The notes under the pieces were generated by a model. That model saw only the letters and a list, made by a program, of their open reading frames with translations, ran no database searches and was not told the origin of the DNA. Positions 1 through 8,235 of a DNA stretch of 64,000 bases are shown here, piece by piece; positions within the stretch are counted from its first letter, which is position 1, and the number at the start of each line of letters is the position of its first letter. The stretch covers positions 377,302-441,301 of the forward strand of contig JAXMBI010000001.1 in assembly GCA_046349955.1 (NCBI GenBank). The letters run 5' to 3'. Source of the DNA: JBGAPH01 sp046349955 (GTDB lineage Bacteria; Planctomycetota; Planctomycetia; Pirellulales; JBGAPH01). The position numbers were made by a program, and so were the translations under genes.

Positions 1-65
1 TCCGGCTGCGCCGGATGGGAGGGCGGCGGGTCGAAAGACGGTCGGGCGTTGGCGGGGTGGCGGTG

Positions 66-153
66 GTTGTCCCCCCCGTCATTGACGGGGGGCTAAGGGC
101 GCGGCGCCGCACTCAACGATCCATTAGCCCCCGGCGAGTCGCCGGGGGGAACC
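66..153. repeat. Pair of inverted REP-like palindromes downstream of priA
   Basis: Two hairpins of the same design lie head to head. The first has a perfect 9-bp stem (72-80 with 84-92) and a 3-base loop. The second has a perfect 9-bp stem (128-136 with 140-148) and a 3-base loop. Read on opposite strands, both have a leading GTT, a C-rich arm, a G-rich arm and then the tail CTAA, which suggests one repeat family in inverted pairs. The second stem begins 8 bases past the priA stop codon, so it could also stabilise or end that transcript, but no T-run follows. The pairing is seen directly; the family assignment is inferred. Confidence 0.55.
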
Positions 154-156
154 CGC

Positions 157-2472
157 TCACAGCATATCCAGCGGATCCACATCCACGATCCACTGAATCC
201 CTTCCGGCGGCTTGAGATCCGCCGTGGCGCGGGCGGCGGCGTGGCGGAGGCCTTCGCCGTCGGCGGATTGAGCCTGAAGATGGAAGCGATGGAGGCCGCG
301 GAGCCGCGCGATGGGGGCGGGGGCCGGACCGAGGATGCGGGCTTTGACTTCGCCGCGTTTGAGTTCCTCTTGGAGCCGATCGGCCACGTGCTGCGCGAAC
401 TCCGCCGTGGGTTCGGCCACGGGGCCGCGCACCACCAGGCGGACCATGCTCGCAAACGGCGGGTAGCCCAGCTTCTGGCGGATCGGCAGCTCGTAGGCGG
501 CGAAGCGGTTGAAGTCGTGCCGCACGGCCGCCTGGATTGCCGAGTGCTCGGGGCTGAGCGTTTGCACGAGCACCCGCCCCCCTTGGTCGCCGCGGCCGCT
601 GCGCCCCGCCACCTGGGTAACGAGTTGGAACGTGCGCTCGGCGGCACGAAAGTCGGGCAGGTGGAGCGCCGTGTCGGCGTTGATCACCCCGACGAGCGTG
701 ACCCGCGGAAAGTCGAGCCCCTTGGCGATCATCTGCGTGCCGAGCAGGATGTGGACCTCGCCTGAGCGAAAGGCGGCCAACGCCTTTTCGTGGCTGCCAG
801 GGCCGCGCATCGTGTCGGTGTCCATGCGCAGGCATTTGTGGTGCGGAAAGCGGGCGCGGACCTCGGCCTCGAGACGCTCGGTGCCGAGGCCCCGGTAGCG
901 GATCCCCTCGAAGTGGCAGTCGGGGCATTCACGCGGCGCCGGCACGGTGTAGTCGCAGTAGTGGCAGACCGCCAGCTCCGCGCTGCGGTGATGGGTGAGC
1001 GCGATGTCGCAATCGGGGCACTGCACCGTGAGGCCGCAGGCGGGGCACTGGATGTGCGTGCTGTAGCCGCGGCGGTTGAGCAACAGGATCACCTGGCCGT
1101 CGTCGCGGAGCGCGGCGTCCATCGCCCGGTGGAGCGAGCGGCTGATCGAGCCGCGGCTGTCGCGAGTTTTGAACTCGATCCGCAGGTCGAGCGTGGCGAC
1201 GTCGGGCATGGGGCGGTCGCCGATGCGGCTGGGGAGCGACACGAGTTCGAACTCCCCCCGCTTCGCCCGCACCCAACTTTCGAGCGAGGGAGTGGCCGAA
1301 CCGAGCACGAGCGACACCTGCTCGAGCCGCGCGCGGGCCAGCGCCACATCGCGGGCATGGTAGCGCGGGGCCGTTTCTTGCTTGAAGGTGCTCTCGTGTT
1401 CCTCGTCGAGCACGATCAGCCCCAGCCGTGGCGTGGGGGCGAAGATGGCGCTGCGGGCGCCGACAACCACCTGCACCTCGCCGGCGGCGATCCGCTGCCA
1501 GTGCCAGTGCCGCTCGACGTCGCTCAGGTGGCTGTGGAGCACGGCCACCTGGTCGAAGCGGGCGCGAAAACGGTCGCAGGTTTGCGGAGTGAGGCTGATC
1601 TCAGGCACGAGCACGATCGCCTGCTTGCCCATCCGCAGCACTTCTTGAATGGCCTGGATGTAGACCTCGGTCTTGCCGGAGCCGGTGACGCCGTGAACGA
1701 GAACGGTGTGTGGCTGGCCCGAGTTCACGCCCGCGAGGATGGCGGACAGGGCGGCCTGCTGTTCGCCGTTCAGGACGAATTGCAATTCGCGCTCGCTGGC
1801 AGCCGGCGCCGCAACCGCCTGCTGAATCCGCCGCCGCTCGAGCTGCAACAGCCCCTTTCGGCGCAGCGACTGGATAGGCGCAAGCGTGCAGCCGGCGAGT
1901 TGGGCGAGCTCGCCGGGGGGCATGGGTTGGCCGTGGACCGCCAAGCGTGCGAGCACCTCGGCCTGCTTCGCAGGGAGCGCCAAATGGGGCGCGCGTTGCT
2001 GGGCGTCGGGGGCGAGCGAGAGGAGCACGACCTCGCGGGTGCCTGCCTGGCCGCGGACGCCGGCCGGCACCACGGCTTCGAGCACTTGGCCCCAACCGCA
2101 GAGGTAGTAGTCGGCCATCCATTCGGTGAGCCGCAGCATGGCGGGGGTAAGCAGCGTCTGCCGATCGACGATCGCCTCGAGCGGTTTGAGCCGCCGCTGC
2201 CGCTCGGCCTGGCGAATCTCCACGCAGTAGCCCAGGGCCGAACGGTCGCCGCGTCCCAGGGGGGCCTTCACCCGGCGGCCGGCGGCGGCGGCAGTGCGCA
2301 AGACTTCGGGCACCTCGTAGTCGAAGGGCTGCTGTGGCCCCGTGGGAAACACAACCCGGGCAATCAGCACGCTGGCCGCGTCGTCGCTATCCCAGGGGGC
2401 TGGATCGTCGCCAAAGAGGGCCTGCTGTTCGTGGCGGGGAGCGGGCATGCGGCGCGGAACGGACCGAGACAT
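157..2472 (-). CDS. priA: Primosomal protein N' (replication restart helicase PriA)
   Basis: This is a superfamily 2 DNA helicase that recognises stalled or collapsed forks and reloads the replicative helicase. The 771-residue product has the expected order: an N-terminal DNA-binding region, Walker A 'GVTGSGKTE' (about residues 261-269), the DEAH-like box 'DEEH' (356-359), a central zinc-binding insertion with CPAC, CPDC, CHYC and CPDC pairs, then helicase motifs 'GTQMIAKGLDFP' and 'QVAGRSGRG'. The frame is open for another 241 codons upstream, but that stretch overlaps the preceding gene and shows no PriA homology. The ATG at 2472 is therefore chosen. Length and motif order fit the family well. 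It lies 68 bases downstream of a small minus-strand gene and may be co-transcribed with it. Confidence 0.95.
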   Translation of the reverse strand: MSRSVPRRMPAPRHEQQALFGDDPAPWDSDDAASVLIARVVFPTGPQQPFDYEVPEVLRTAAAAGRRVKAPLGRGDRSALGYCVEIRQAERQRRLKPLEAIVDRQTLLTPAMLRLTEWMADYYLCGWGQVLEAVVPAGVRGQAGTREVVLLSLAPDAQQRAPHLALPAKQAEVLARLAVHGQPMPPGELAQLAGCTLAPIQSLRRKGLLQLERRRIQQAVAAPAASERELQFVLNGEQQAALSAILAGVNSGQPHTVLVHGVTGSGKTEVYIQAIQEVLRMGKQAIVLVPEISLTPQTCDRFRARFDQVAVLHSHLSDVERHWHWQRIAAGEVQVVVGARSAIFAPTPRLGLIVLDEEHESTFKQETAPRYHARDVALARARLEQVSLVLGSATPSLESWVRAKRGEFELVSLPSRIGDRPMPDVATLDLRIEFKTRDSRGSISRSLHRAMDAALRDDGQVILLLNRRGYSTHIQCPACGLTVQCPDCDIALTHHRSAELAVCHYCDYTVPAPRECPDCHFEGIRYRGLGTERLEAEVRARFPHHKCLRMDTDTMRGPGSHEKALAAFRSGEVHILLGTQMIAKGLDFPRVTLVGVINADTALHLPDFRAAERTFQLVTQVAGRSGRGDQGGRVLVQTLSPEHSAIQAAVRHDFNRFAAYELPIRQKLGYPPFASMVRLVVRGPVAEPTAEFAQHVADRLQEELKRGEVKARILGPAPAPIARLRGLHRFHLQAQSADGEGLRHAAARATADLKPPEGIQWIVDVDPLDML

Positions 2473-2540
2473 GAAGCGCAAGTCACTGGGGGAGTTTCTT
2501 GCCGAAAGGCGATTCTGTCTACCGGCCGCCCGACGACGCG

Positions 2541-2960
2541 CTACGATTCGCCTTCCCAAAACTGCTCGATCCGGCCGAACACGTCGTCGGGCAAGGGAAG
2601 TTCGCGGTAGAGGTTGCCGACCGACGGGTCGTCGCTGGGGAGCAGCGGAAACCGCTGCCGGGCCTGCCAGGCGAGCAGCCGCGGCCGCGAGGGGGGCAAG
2701 TAGCCCCGCGCCTGCACCTGTTCGAGCAGCCGGCGGGCCTTGGCCACGTCGTAGCCGGGCTGGGCTGCCAGCAGCGCGAGCAGTTCTTCGTCGGGCAGGA
2801 AGTGCCGCGCGACGGTGGCGAAGGCGAGGCGGCCGAAATGTCCCAGATCGGCGCCGGCGTCGAGCGCAGCCAGCCAGTGCGCCACCGTGGCAGAGGCCGC
2901 TAGCGCCTCGCGCCCCGAGACAGGCACGGCCTCGTTCGAGCGATCGGAAGAATTCCACAT
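2541..2960 (-). CDS. Hypothetical protein, small soluble, upstream of priA
   Basis: A 139-residue product with no signal peptide, membrane segment or motif that I recognise. It is rich in Ala and Leu and probably mostly helical. It ends with an acidic/aromatic tail, 'RIEQFWEGES'. The ATG at 2960 is preferred over an in-frame start 23 codons further up, because those extra codons run across an AT-rich promoter-like stretch. Ordinary codon use and the position just ahead of priA on the same strand support it being real. The function is unknown. Confidence 0.6.
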   Translation of the reverse strand: MWNSSDRSNEAVPVSGREALAASATVAHWLAALDAGADLGHFGRLAFATVARHFLPDEELLALLAAQPGYDVAKARRLLEQVQARGYLPPSRPRLLAWQARQRFPLLPSDDPSVGNLYRELPLPDDVFGRIEQFWEGES

Positions 2961-2973
2961 GGCACGCTCTTTG

Positions 2974-2998
2974 TGTGTATACCAATGTATAGTATACC
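2974..2998 (-). promoter_or_regulatory. AT-rich double GTATAC element, possible promoter
   Basis: Two GTATAC hexamers separated by nine bases lie 16-40 bases upstream of the start at 2960. On the minus strand they offer TATACT (2996-2991) and TATACA (2991-2986) as -10 candidates. No convincing -35 element lies at the right distance. The AT content stands out from the surroundings, so a promoter or a palindromic operator is plausible but unproven. Confidence 0.3.
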
Positions 2999-3222
2999 AG
3001 CCGGACGAAAGGTCCAGCGCAGACTGCACCGCGCAACGATTCGCTTCCGTTCAGGAGTGCGCGCGATCGCGACAGCATCGTTGGCGGTGCTCGGAATTCG
3101 CCGCTGCGCATGCGCAAAAAAATCTTCGCGGCCATTTGCTGGCCGACGCAAGGTACGGTTGCTAGTCTGAGAATATCCGCCGCAACCGCTCCCAACGCTC
3201 TACCTCTTGCTCGAGTGCGTCG

Positions 3223-4158
3223 ATGTCCGAGGCGCCGCTTCTGTTGGCCTTTGCCGCCGCCGCGGTGGTAGACACTGTGCTCTTGGCCATCCTGCTCGAG
3301 CGGCGCGCGTGGCGGGGGTCATTGGCCCCCCTGGTCGTGGTCGTCGCCGGCGCGTTGCTGCTGCACGCGGGGCGCGTCGTCGATCTCTGGCTGCGGGCCG
3401 CCCAAGACCCAGGCGATGGCTGGCGGCTCACGGCGCCATTGCTCACCGGCGCCGGCGCGCTGCTCATTCCCAGTGCCCTGCTGCACACCGCGCTGCGGCT
3501 CTGGGATAGCGGCTTGCAGGGGCGGCTGCGATTCGATCCGCGCTATGGCCTCTGCTACGCGCCGCTCGTGATCCTGCTGGGCATTCCCGGCAAGCTGGCC
3601 GAGACCCCGGGGGGAACGCTGCTCGAGGCCGTCGGGCCGCTGCTCATCCCCTTCGCGGTCTGGGTGTCGCTCGTCACGCTGTTCGTCGCCGCCGGGCTGT
3701 TCGCCCTGCGCAACGGCTCAAGACGCGTGCGCGTGGAGCGGTTTCTCACGCGGGCCAGCCTGTGGCTCGGAGGCTGGACTTTGCTCTTCTGGACGCTCTG
3801 CTACCTCGGCGTGCAGCGGCCGGGCTGGCGCGAAGCCTGCGTGCTGATCGCGGGGCTCGGACCGACGGTGTTGGGCCTACTCTTCGCTCAGTACGTAGTG
3901 CGGTTCCACTTCTGGGCGCTCGTGGCGGAAAGGGCGGCAGTTCTCTCCGCGGCGACCGCGGCCGTGGCGCTCTTCCATACGCTCGTGCTCGCCAACCTGC
4001 GGCCGTGGCTCCCCTTTGGCGGGGTGGGGCTGATGGCCCTCGAGGCGGCGGTGATTCTTGGGGCGGCCGGAGCTTATGGCCCGGTGCGTTCCGCGCTTAG
4101 GCGACAAGCCGCCAAGCTGGCGGCTGCTCAGCCGGCGCACTCGGTTGGACCCGTATAG
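3223..4158 (+). CDS. Polytopic membrane protein of unknown function
   Basis: A 311-residue, very hydrophobic product with about eight predicted membrane helices. The first is close to the N-terminus ('LLLAFAAAAVVDTVLLAILL'), and short Arg-rich loops suggest an ordinary inside-positive topology. It resembles the multi-helix sensor modules found in front of some histidine kinases, but no kinase, GGDEF or other output domain follows. The C-terminus is a short Ala-rich tail. It ends four bases from the stop of the convergent PEP-CTERM gene, so there is no room for a dedicated terminator. A sensor or transport role is a guess. Confidence 0.75.
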   Translation: MSEAPLLLAFAAAAVVDTVLLAILLERRAWRGSLAPLVVVVAGALLLHAGRVVDLWLRAAQDPGDGWRLTAPLLTGAGALLIPSALLHTALRLWDSGLQGRLRFDPRYGLCYAPLVILLGIPGKLAETPGGTLLEAVGPLLIPFAVWVSLVTLFVAAGLFALRNGSRRVRVERFLTRASLWLGGWTLLFWTLCYLGVQRPGWREACVLIAGLGPTVLGLLFAQYVVRFHFWALVAERAAVLSAATAAVALFHTLVLANLRPWLPFGGVGLMALEAAVILGAAGAYGPVRSALRRQAAKLAAAQPAHSVGPV

Positions 4159-4162
4159 GCAG

Positions 4163-4714
4163 TCATGGCGATTTGGCAGCGCTTCGCCTTAGGATCAGCA
4201 CGCCGAAGCCGCCCAGGGTGACGAGCAGCCAAGAACCGGGCTCGGGGCAATTCACGAAGCTGTCGCCCGCGACGCCGCCGTTGGGACTGCCGCCAACCTT
4301 GTAGAAGAAATCGGCCGTACCGTCCGTACAAACTGCCGTGTCGAGGAATGGCTTGCCAATCGAGAACTTGGCGTGCGGTTGCAGCGTGCCGACGCCCCCC
4401 AAGTTCAACTCGGCTATGTTGCCAGCGCCCGGGTTGGCTTCACCGAACGTGAGGCCGCCGGCGCCCAGAGCGGCAATCACTTCCGAAATCTGCCCCGCCG
4501 CAACGTAGTCGGCGATGCTCTTCCAACCCACCGGGTCGAGCCGGTTGGTTTCGGAGGCAATTTGGTAGCCATCGAACGAGATCGGCGCGTCCGTGGTGTT
4601 GTAGAGATACGTCGTGCCATCTGGGTCGATCCACAGCGCCAGCGGCGTGACCGCAACACATTCTCGGCCAACGCCCGCAAGAACCAGGACGACCAACAAC
4701 GCTCGCCGGATCAT
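4163..4714 (-). CDS. PEP-CTERM sorted exported protein (copy 2)
   Basis: A 183-residue exported protein. It has an N-terminal signal peptide (residues 1-21), a compact domain with 'LWIDPDGTTYLYN' and 'SFDGYQIASETNRLDP', and a C-terminal sorting signal: 'PEPGSWLLV' (from residue 157), a hydrophobic helix and a basic end 'LRRSAAKSP'. Proteins of this class are processed by an exosortase and delivered to the surface or extracellular matrix. No exosortase is in the window. The ATG at 4714 matches the paralogue's start; a GTG ten codons earlier is also in frame. It closely resembles the gene directly upstream and is part of a tandem duplication. Confidence 0.85.
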   Translation of the reverse strand: MIRRALLVVLVLAGVGRECVAVTPLALWIDPDGTTYLYNTTDAPISFDGYQIASETNRLDPVGWKSIADYVAAGQISEVIAALGAGGLTFGEANPGAGNIAELNLGGVGTLQPHAKFSIGKPFLDTAVCTDGTADFFYKVGGSPNGGVAGDSFVNCPEPGSWLLVTLGGFGVLILRRSAAKSP

Positions 4715-5330
4715 CGCCGCACTTGTCCGCATGAAGCCCCGCACTCGCCCGATTATGGGCCGCCGCTACAACGGCCGCAACGATTTGGCGGGCCCGAAGC
4801 AAGCGGTCGGCGATGCGAAAAGCCAGCAGCCCGATCCCACCCAAGCCAGCCAGCAGCCATGTCGAGGGCTCGGGAACGATGTCGCCGGCAATGCTCCTAC
4901 CGCCGGAGTGGTAGAAAAAGTCACCGCCCGAGTCGTTGTTGGCGCCGTCCAGGAACGGCGTGCCGATGAACCACTTGGCGCCGGGCTGTAGAGTGCCGAC
5001 ACCGCCCAGGTTCAATTCCGCCAGATTGCCAGGGCCTGGGTTCGCTTCGCTAAAAGTAAGGCCACCGGGGCCCAACGCCGAAATGACACCCCAGTTGCAG
5101 TCAATAAGTCCGCAGCCCGCGGCATCAGCAATGCTGTGCCATCCTTCGGGGTCCAGACGGTTGCTTTCCGACGCAATCTGGTAGCCATCGAAGCTGATCG
5201 GGAGGGGCGTGGGGTTCCAGAGGTACGACGACCCATCAGGGTCGATCCAGATGGCGAGGCCCGCCGGCCCAGCCAAAGCCGGGCGGCACACGAGCGTTAG
5301 GGCCACCAGCAACAAAGCTCGCCGGAACAT
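4440..5330 (-). CDS. PEP-CTERM exported protein (copy 1) with run-on C-terminus
   Basis: The first ~180 residues match the downstream neighbour: signal peptide, 'AIWIDPDGSSYLWNP', 'SFDGYQIASESNRLDP', and a sorting signal 'VPEPSTWLLAGLGG' (residues 152-165) followed by a helix and basic residues. A GGAGG lies eight bases before the ATG at 5330. There is no stop after the sorting signal. The frame continues for another ~115 codons, out of frame through the start of the next gene, to a stop at 4440. The 5' flanks of both copies are similar in sequence, so the duplication junction probably removed the original stop. The run-on tail is Arg/Gly-rich and unlikely to be functional. The real end may be near 4790 if there is a sequencing error or indel. 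Confidence 0.75.
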   Translation of the reverse strand: MFRRALLLVALTLVCRPALAGPAGLAIWIDPDGSSYLWNPTPLPISFDGYQIASESNRLDPEGWHSIADAAGCGLIDCNWGVISALGPGGLTFSEANPGPGNLAELNLGGVGTLQPGAKWFIGTPFLDGANNDSGGDFFYHSGGRSIAGDIVPEPSTWLLAGLGGIGLLAFRIADRLLRARQIVAAVVAAAHNRASAGLHADKCGDDPASVVGRPGSCGRWPRMCCGHAAGAVDRPRWHDVSLQHHGRADLVRWLPNCLRNQPARPGGLEEHRRLRCGGADFGSDCRSGRRRPHVR

Positions 5331-5446
5331 CGCCGCCGCCTCCGCATGACTCCCCATGCCCATGCGCGATTATCGGGCACAGCTACCGCGGCGGCAACGA
5401 TCTGGCCGGACTCGCAGTCCACGTCGAAACGCCGGCCGCCGCCTGA

Positions 5447-7702
5447 CTACCGCCCCATCGTCTCGCATTTCACCCGGAACTGCTGCACCAGGCGGTCGAG
5501 CCGCGCCGAGACTTGCTGCATGCCGGTGGCGGCGGCGTTCACCTGTTGGGCGCCCGAGGTGGCGTCCTTGGCCGAGCCGCTCACGCCGTGGATGTTCGAG
5601 GCGATGTCGCGCACGGCGCGGGCGGCCTCGCTGGCGTTGTGGGCCACGTCGCCGGCCGCGTGCGAGGCGTCGCCGGCGTTGCGCGACATGTCGCTTGCGC
5701 CCTTGGCCACCTCGGCGATCGACTGCGCGATGTGCCCCACCCCCTTGCTTGCCGCCTCGAGATTGCCAGCGCTCTGCTGGGCGACCTGCGATTGCCGCTC
5801 TACGGCGGCCGAAATCCGCTCCGACGCGGTGTTGATGGCCGTGATCGTTTCGGCCACTTGATCGATCACGCCGACCGCTTCGCGCGTGCTCGATTGAATG
5901 CCTTCGATCATGTGGGCAATGTCCTGGGCGGCCTTGCCGCTTTGGCCGGCCAGCTCTTTGATTTCGTCCGCCACCACCGCGAATCCCTTGCCGGCCTCGC
6001 CCGCCGACGTGGCTTCGATCGTGGCGTTGAGGGCCAGCAGGTTCGTTTGCATGGCGATCAGCTTGATCATCTCGGTGACCTTGCTGATCTCGTGCGCGGC
6101 CCGGTCGAGGGCCTGCATCTTATCGGTCGCTTGATGGGCCAGGTTTGACGCCTCAGCGGTGACTTCGGCGCTCTGCCGGGCTTCTCCGGCCACGTGCTGA
6201 AACGAGGCGGTAGCTTCTTGCACGGCGCCAGCCACCGTTTGTACGTTGCCAGCGGTCGACTGGGCGGCGGCCGAGATCGTGCCGACGTTGACGCTGATCT
6301 GCTCGCTGGCCGACGAAATCGAGGAGACGTTCATGCTCATCTCCTCGGCCGCGGCGGCCATGGTGTTGATGTTGCCGGTCATCTGCTCGGCCCCGCCAGC
6401 GACGTTCGAGGCCTGAATCGACATCTCCTCGCTTTGGGCCAGCAGGCCGTGCGATACCTGCGACAGATCGGTGGCCGAGGCCCCGAGCTCGTCGGACAAT
6501 TTGTGGATTTCGAAGACGATGCGGGCGAACGCTTCGGCGGCGTGGTCCATGGCGTCGGTGAGTTGACCGACCTCGTCGCGCTGCTCGAGGGCGAGCCGCT
6601 GCGTGAGGTCGCCGGCGGCGATCGCCTTGGCGAGTTCTACGCCCTTGATGAGCGGGAAGACGATCGAGCGGGCGATGAGCAGGGCCAGCGCACTGCCAAC
6701 GATGACGCCCCCCACGCCGGCCACGGCCAAGGCGCCGAGGCCCCAGAGATAGTCGAGGTGGCTGGCGTCGCGCTCTTGAGTCATCCGGTCATCGAGCCGC
6801 TGCGAAAGCCGCGAGAGTGCGGCGTTCGCGGCGGTGGAACGCTCGAAATTGGTGGTCACGCTAAGTTGGATCGCGGCCAAATTCGAGTTTTCGCGCGAGA
6901 GTCGCTGGATTTCGGCGACCTGCGACTTGAGTTTGCGCACGTCGGCGGCGAGCCGGAGCGCCTCGGCCTGGGCGGCAGGATCGCTCGCCAACTTTAGGTC
7001 CGCCAGGCTGGCTGCGGCGGCGTCCAGCACTTCGCGGACCCGCGCATCGAGTTCGTTCATTTCGGTTTCATCGAGCGAGTTCACGTGCCGATGAAGCAGG
7101 TTCGTCAACTCTGCCGGGAGCGCCGCGGCGCGCAGCAACGTCGCCACGGAGCTGGCGTTAGACGTCCCCTCGCCGGCAGGCCTTTCTGCCAGACGCGCCG
7201 CGGTGCGCTCGAAAAAGCTCTTCAGATCGTCGGCGACCGGCTGGACTTCATCGTGCAGCAGCCGGCGTGCGCGCGTATTGGTGTTAAGGGTCGCGAGCCT
7301 GAGCACCTCGGCGTGGCTTTGGTGATAGCTCTGCCAGCTCGTGCGAAAATCGTCGAGGGCTTTCTGCTGCTCGGCGTCTCCCGACGTGTCGAGCGTCGTT
7401 TCGAGCTGAGCGAGCAGTTCGTCGACCCGGTCCGCGTGCTGCTTCGCTTGGAGCCCGAACTCCGCGGCCCGTTTCTCGTCGGCCACCAGCGCGGCGTTCT
7501 TCTCCATGCGGATCACGCCCAGCAATTCAATGCGGAGCGCCGAGTTCAAGTTGTCGGCCTTGCCGACGTCGTCGACGAGCGTCTGCATCCGCGCGTTGAC
7601 GCGGTCGAGCTGCCGCGCTCCCACCACGGCGACCGCCAACACCGTGGCCGCCAGCACCGCCACGATCACGCCGACCTTGGTCTTTACGCTCAAATTCTTC
7701 AT
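5447..7702 (-). CDS. Methyl-accepting chemotaxis protein
   Basis: A 751-residue membrane receptor. TM1 (about 9-28) is followed by a long helical periplasmic domain (about 30-318), TM2 (about 319-347), a HAMP domain ('GDLTQRLALEQRDEVGQL' region) and the cytoplasmic signalling coiled coil. The hairpin tip that contacts CheA and CheW is well conserved: 'IAMQTNLLALNATIEA' followed by 'GKGFAVVADEIKELA'. Periplasmic ligands cannot be inferred. It is the last gene of the chemosensory operon, 17 bases after cheW. The ATG at 7702 is chosen because the frame further upstream runs through cheW. The receptor very likely signals to the CheA encoded in the same operon. Confidence 0.93.
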   Translation of the reverse strand: MKNLSVKTKVGVIVAVLAATVLAVAVVGARQLDRVNARMQTLVDDVGKADNLNSALRIELLGVIRMEKNAALVADEKRAAEFGLQAKQHADRVDELLAQLETTLDTSGDAEQQKALDDFRTSWQSYHQSHAEVLRLATLNTNTRARRLLHDEVQPVADDLKSFFERTAARLAERPAGEGTSNASSVATLLRAAALPAELTNLLHRHVNSLDETEMNELDARVREVLDAAAASLADLKLASDPAAQAEALRLAADVRKLKSQVAEIQRLSRENSNLAAIQLSVTTNFERSTAANAALSRLSQRLDDRMTQERDASHLDYLWGLGALAVAGVGGVIVGSALALLIARSIVFPLIKGVELAKAIAAGDLTQRLALEQRDEVGQLTDAMDHAAEAFARIVFEIHKLSDELGASATDLSQVSHGLLAQSEEMSIQASNVAGGAEQMTGNINTMAAAAEEMSMNVSSISSASEQISVNVGTISAAAQSTAGNVQTVAGAVQEATASFQHVAGEARQSAEVTAEASNLAHQATDKMQALDRAAHEISKVTEMIKLIAMQTNLLALNATIEATSAGEAGKGFAVVADEIKELAGQSGKAAQDIAHMIEGIQSSTREAVGVIDQVAETITAINTASERISAAVERQSQVAQQSAGNLEAASKGVGHIAQSIAEVAKGASDMSRNAGDASHAAGDVAHNASEAARAVRDIASNIHGVSGSAKDATSGAQQVNAAATGMQQVSARLDRLVQQFRVKCETMGR

Positions 7703-7719
7703 CGTAAGGGCTCTGGTGC

Positions 7720-8235
7720 TCAAAGGAGGTCGGCCGTCGTGGCGGTCTCTGGCGGCGCTTCGTTTCCGCCGGTCAGCAAACGCGAGAATTGGAAAGGGTC
7801 GAGCAGGGTCAGCAGGCCTTCGTCGAGCTTGGCCACGCCCAAGGTCAGCCCCTGGCGGCGTTCGCGCTCGGCCACCGCCAACGAACTGCAGATCGCCGGG
7901 TCGATTTGCTCCGGCTCGAGCGACACGATTCGGCCGATCCGGTCGGCGACCAGCCCCAGCTTGTCGGCCACCGCCGGCCGCAGGACGACCAGCGTCTCCT
8001 GCTCCCGCCCGCGCCGCCGCCTGCCGAAACATACGCCTAGATCGAGCGCCAGGTGAATCTGCCCGCGGAGGTTCACATAGCCCCACACCACCTCCGGGGC
8101 CAAGGGAATCGGCGTGCAGCCAGGCACGCTGGTCACGCGCTGCACGAGCCGCGCATCGACGCCGAACCAGTCGTCCCCGAGCCAAAAGGTACACACCGAG
8201 CGCGGCAGCTCAGTCGCTTGCTGGTTAGCCGGCAT
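7720..8235 (-). CDS. cheW: CheW-like chemotaxis coupling protein
   Basis: A 171-residue single CheW domain that bridges receptor tips and CheA. Characteristic features are 'CTFWLGDDWFGVDARLVQRV' near the N-terminus, 'GYVNLRGQIHLALDLG' in the middle and 'LGLVADRIGRIVSLEPEQI' further on. The ATG at 8235 lies inside the end of cheA, overlapping it by 11 bases, which suggests translational coupling. The C-terminal ~30 residues ('LTGGNEAPPETATTADLL') look disordered. It contains no receiver domain, so it is a plain CheW rather than CheV. Confidence 0.9.
   Translation of the reverse strand: MPANQQATELPRSVCTFWLGDDWFGVDARLVQRVTSVPGCTPIPLAPEVVWGYVNLRGQIHLALDLGVCFGRRRRGREQETLVVLRPAVADKLGLVADRIGRIVSLEPEQIDPAICSSLAVAERERRQGLTLGVAKLDEGLLTLLDPFQFSRLLTGGNEAPPETATTADLL

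Noticed and set aside
790..2610. A 606-codon plus-strand frame opposite priA, and similar long frames opposite cheA (8423-10465) and secA (19427-21418)
   Set aside because: All are shadows of strongly recognisable genes, with no domain signature or ribosome site.
2473..3195. Extending priA upstream to 3195
   Set aside because: The added 241 codons overlap another gene in a different frame and show no PriA similarity.
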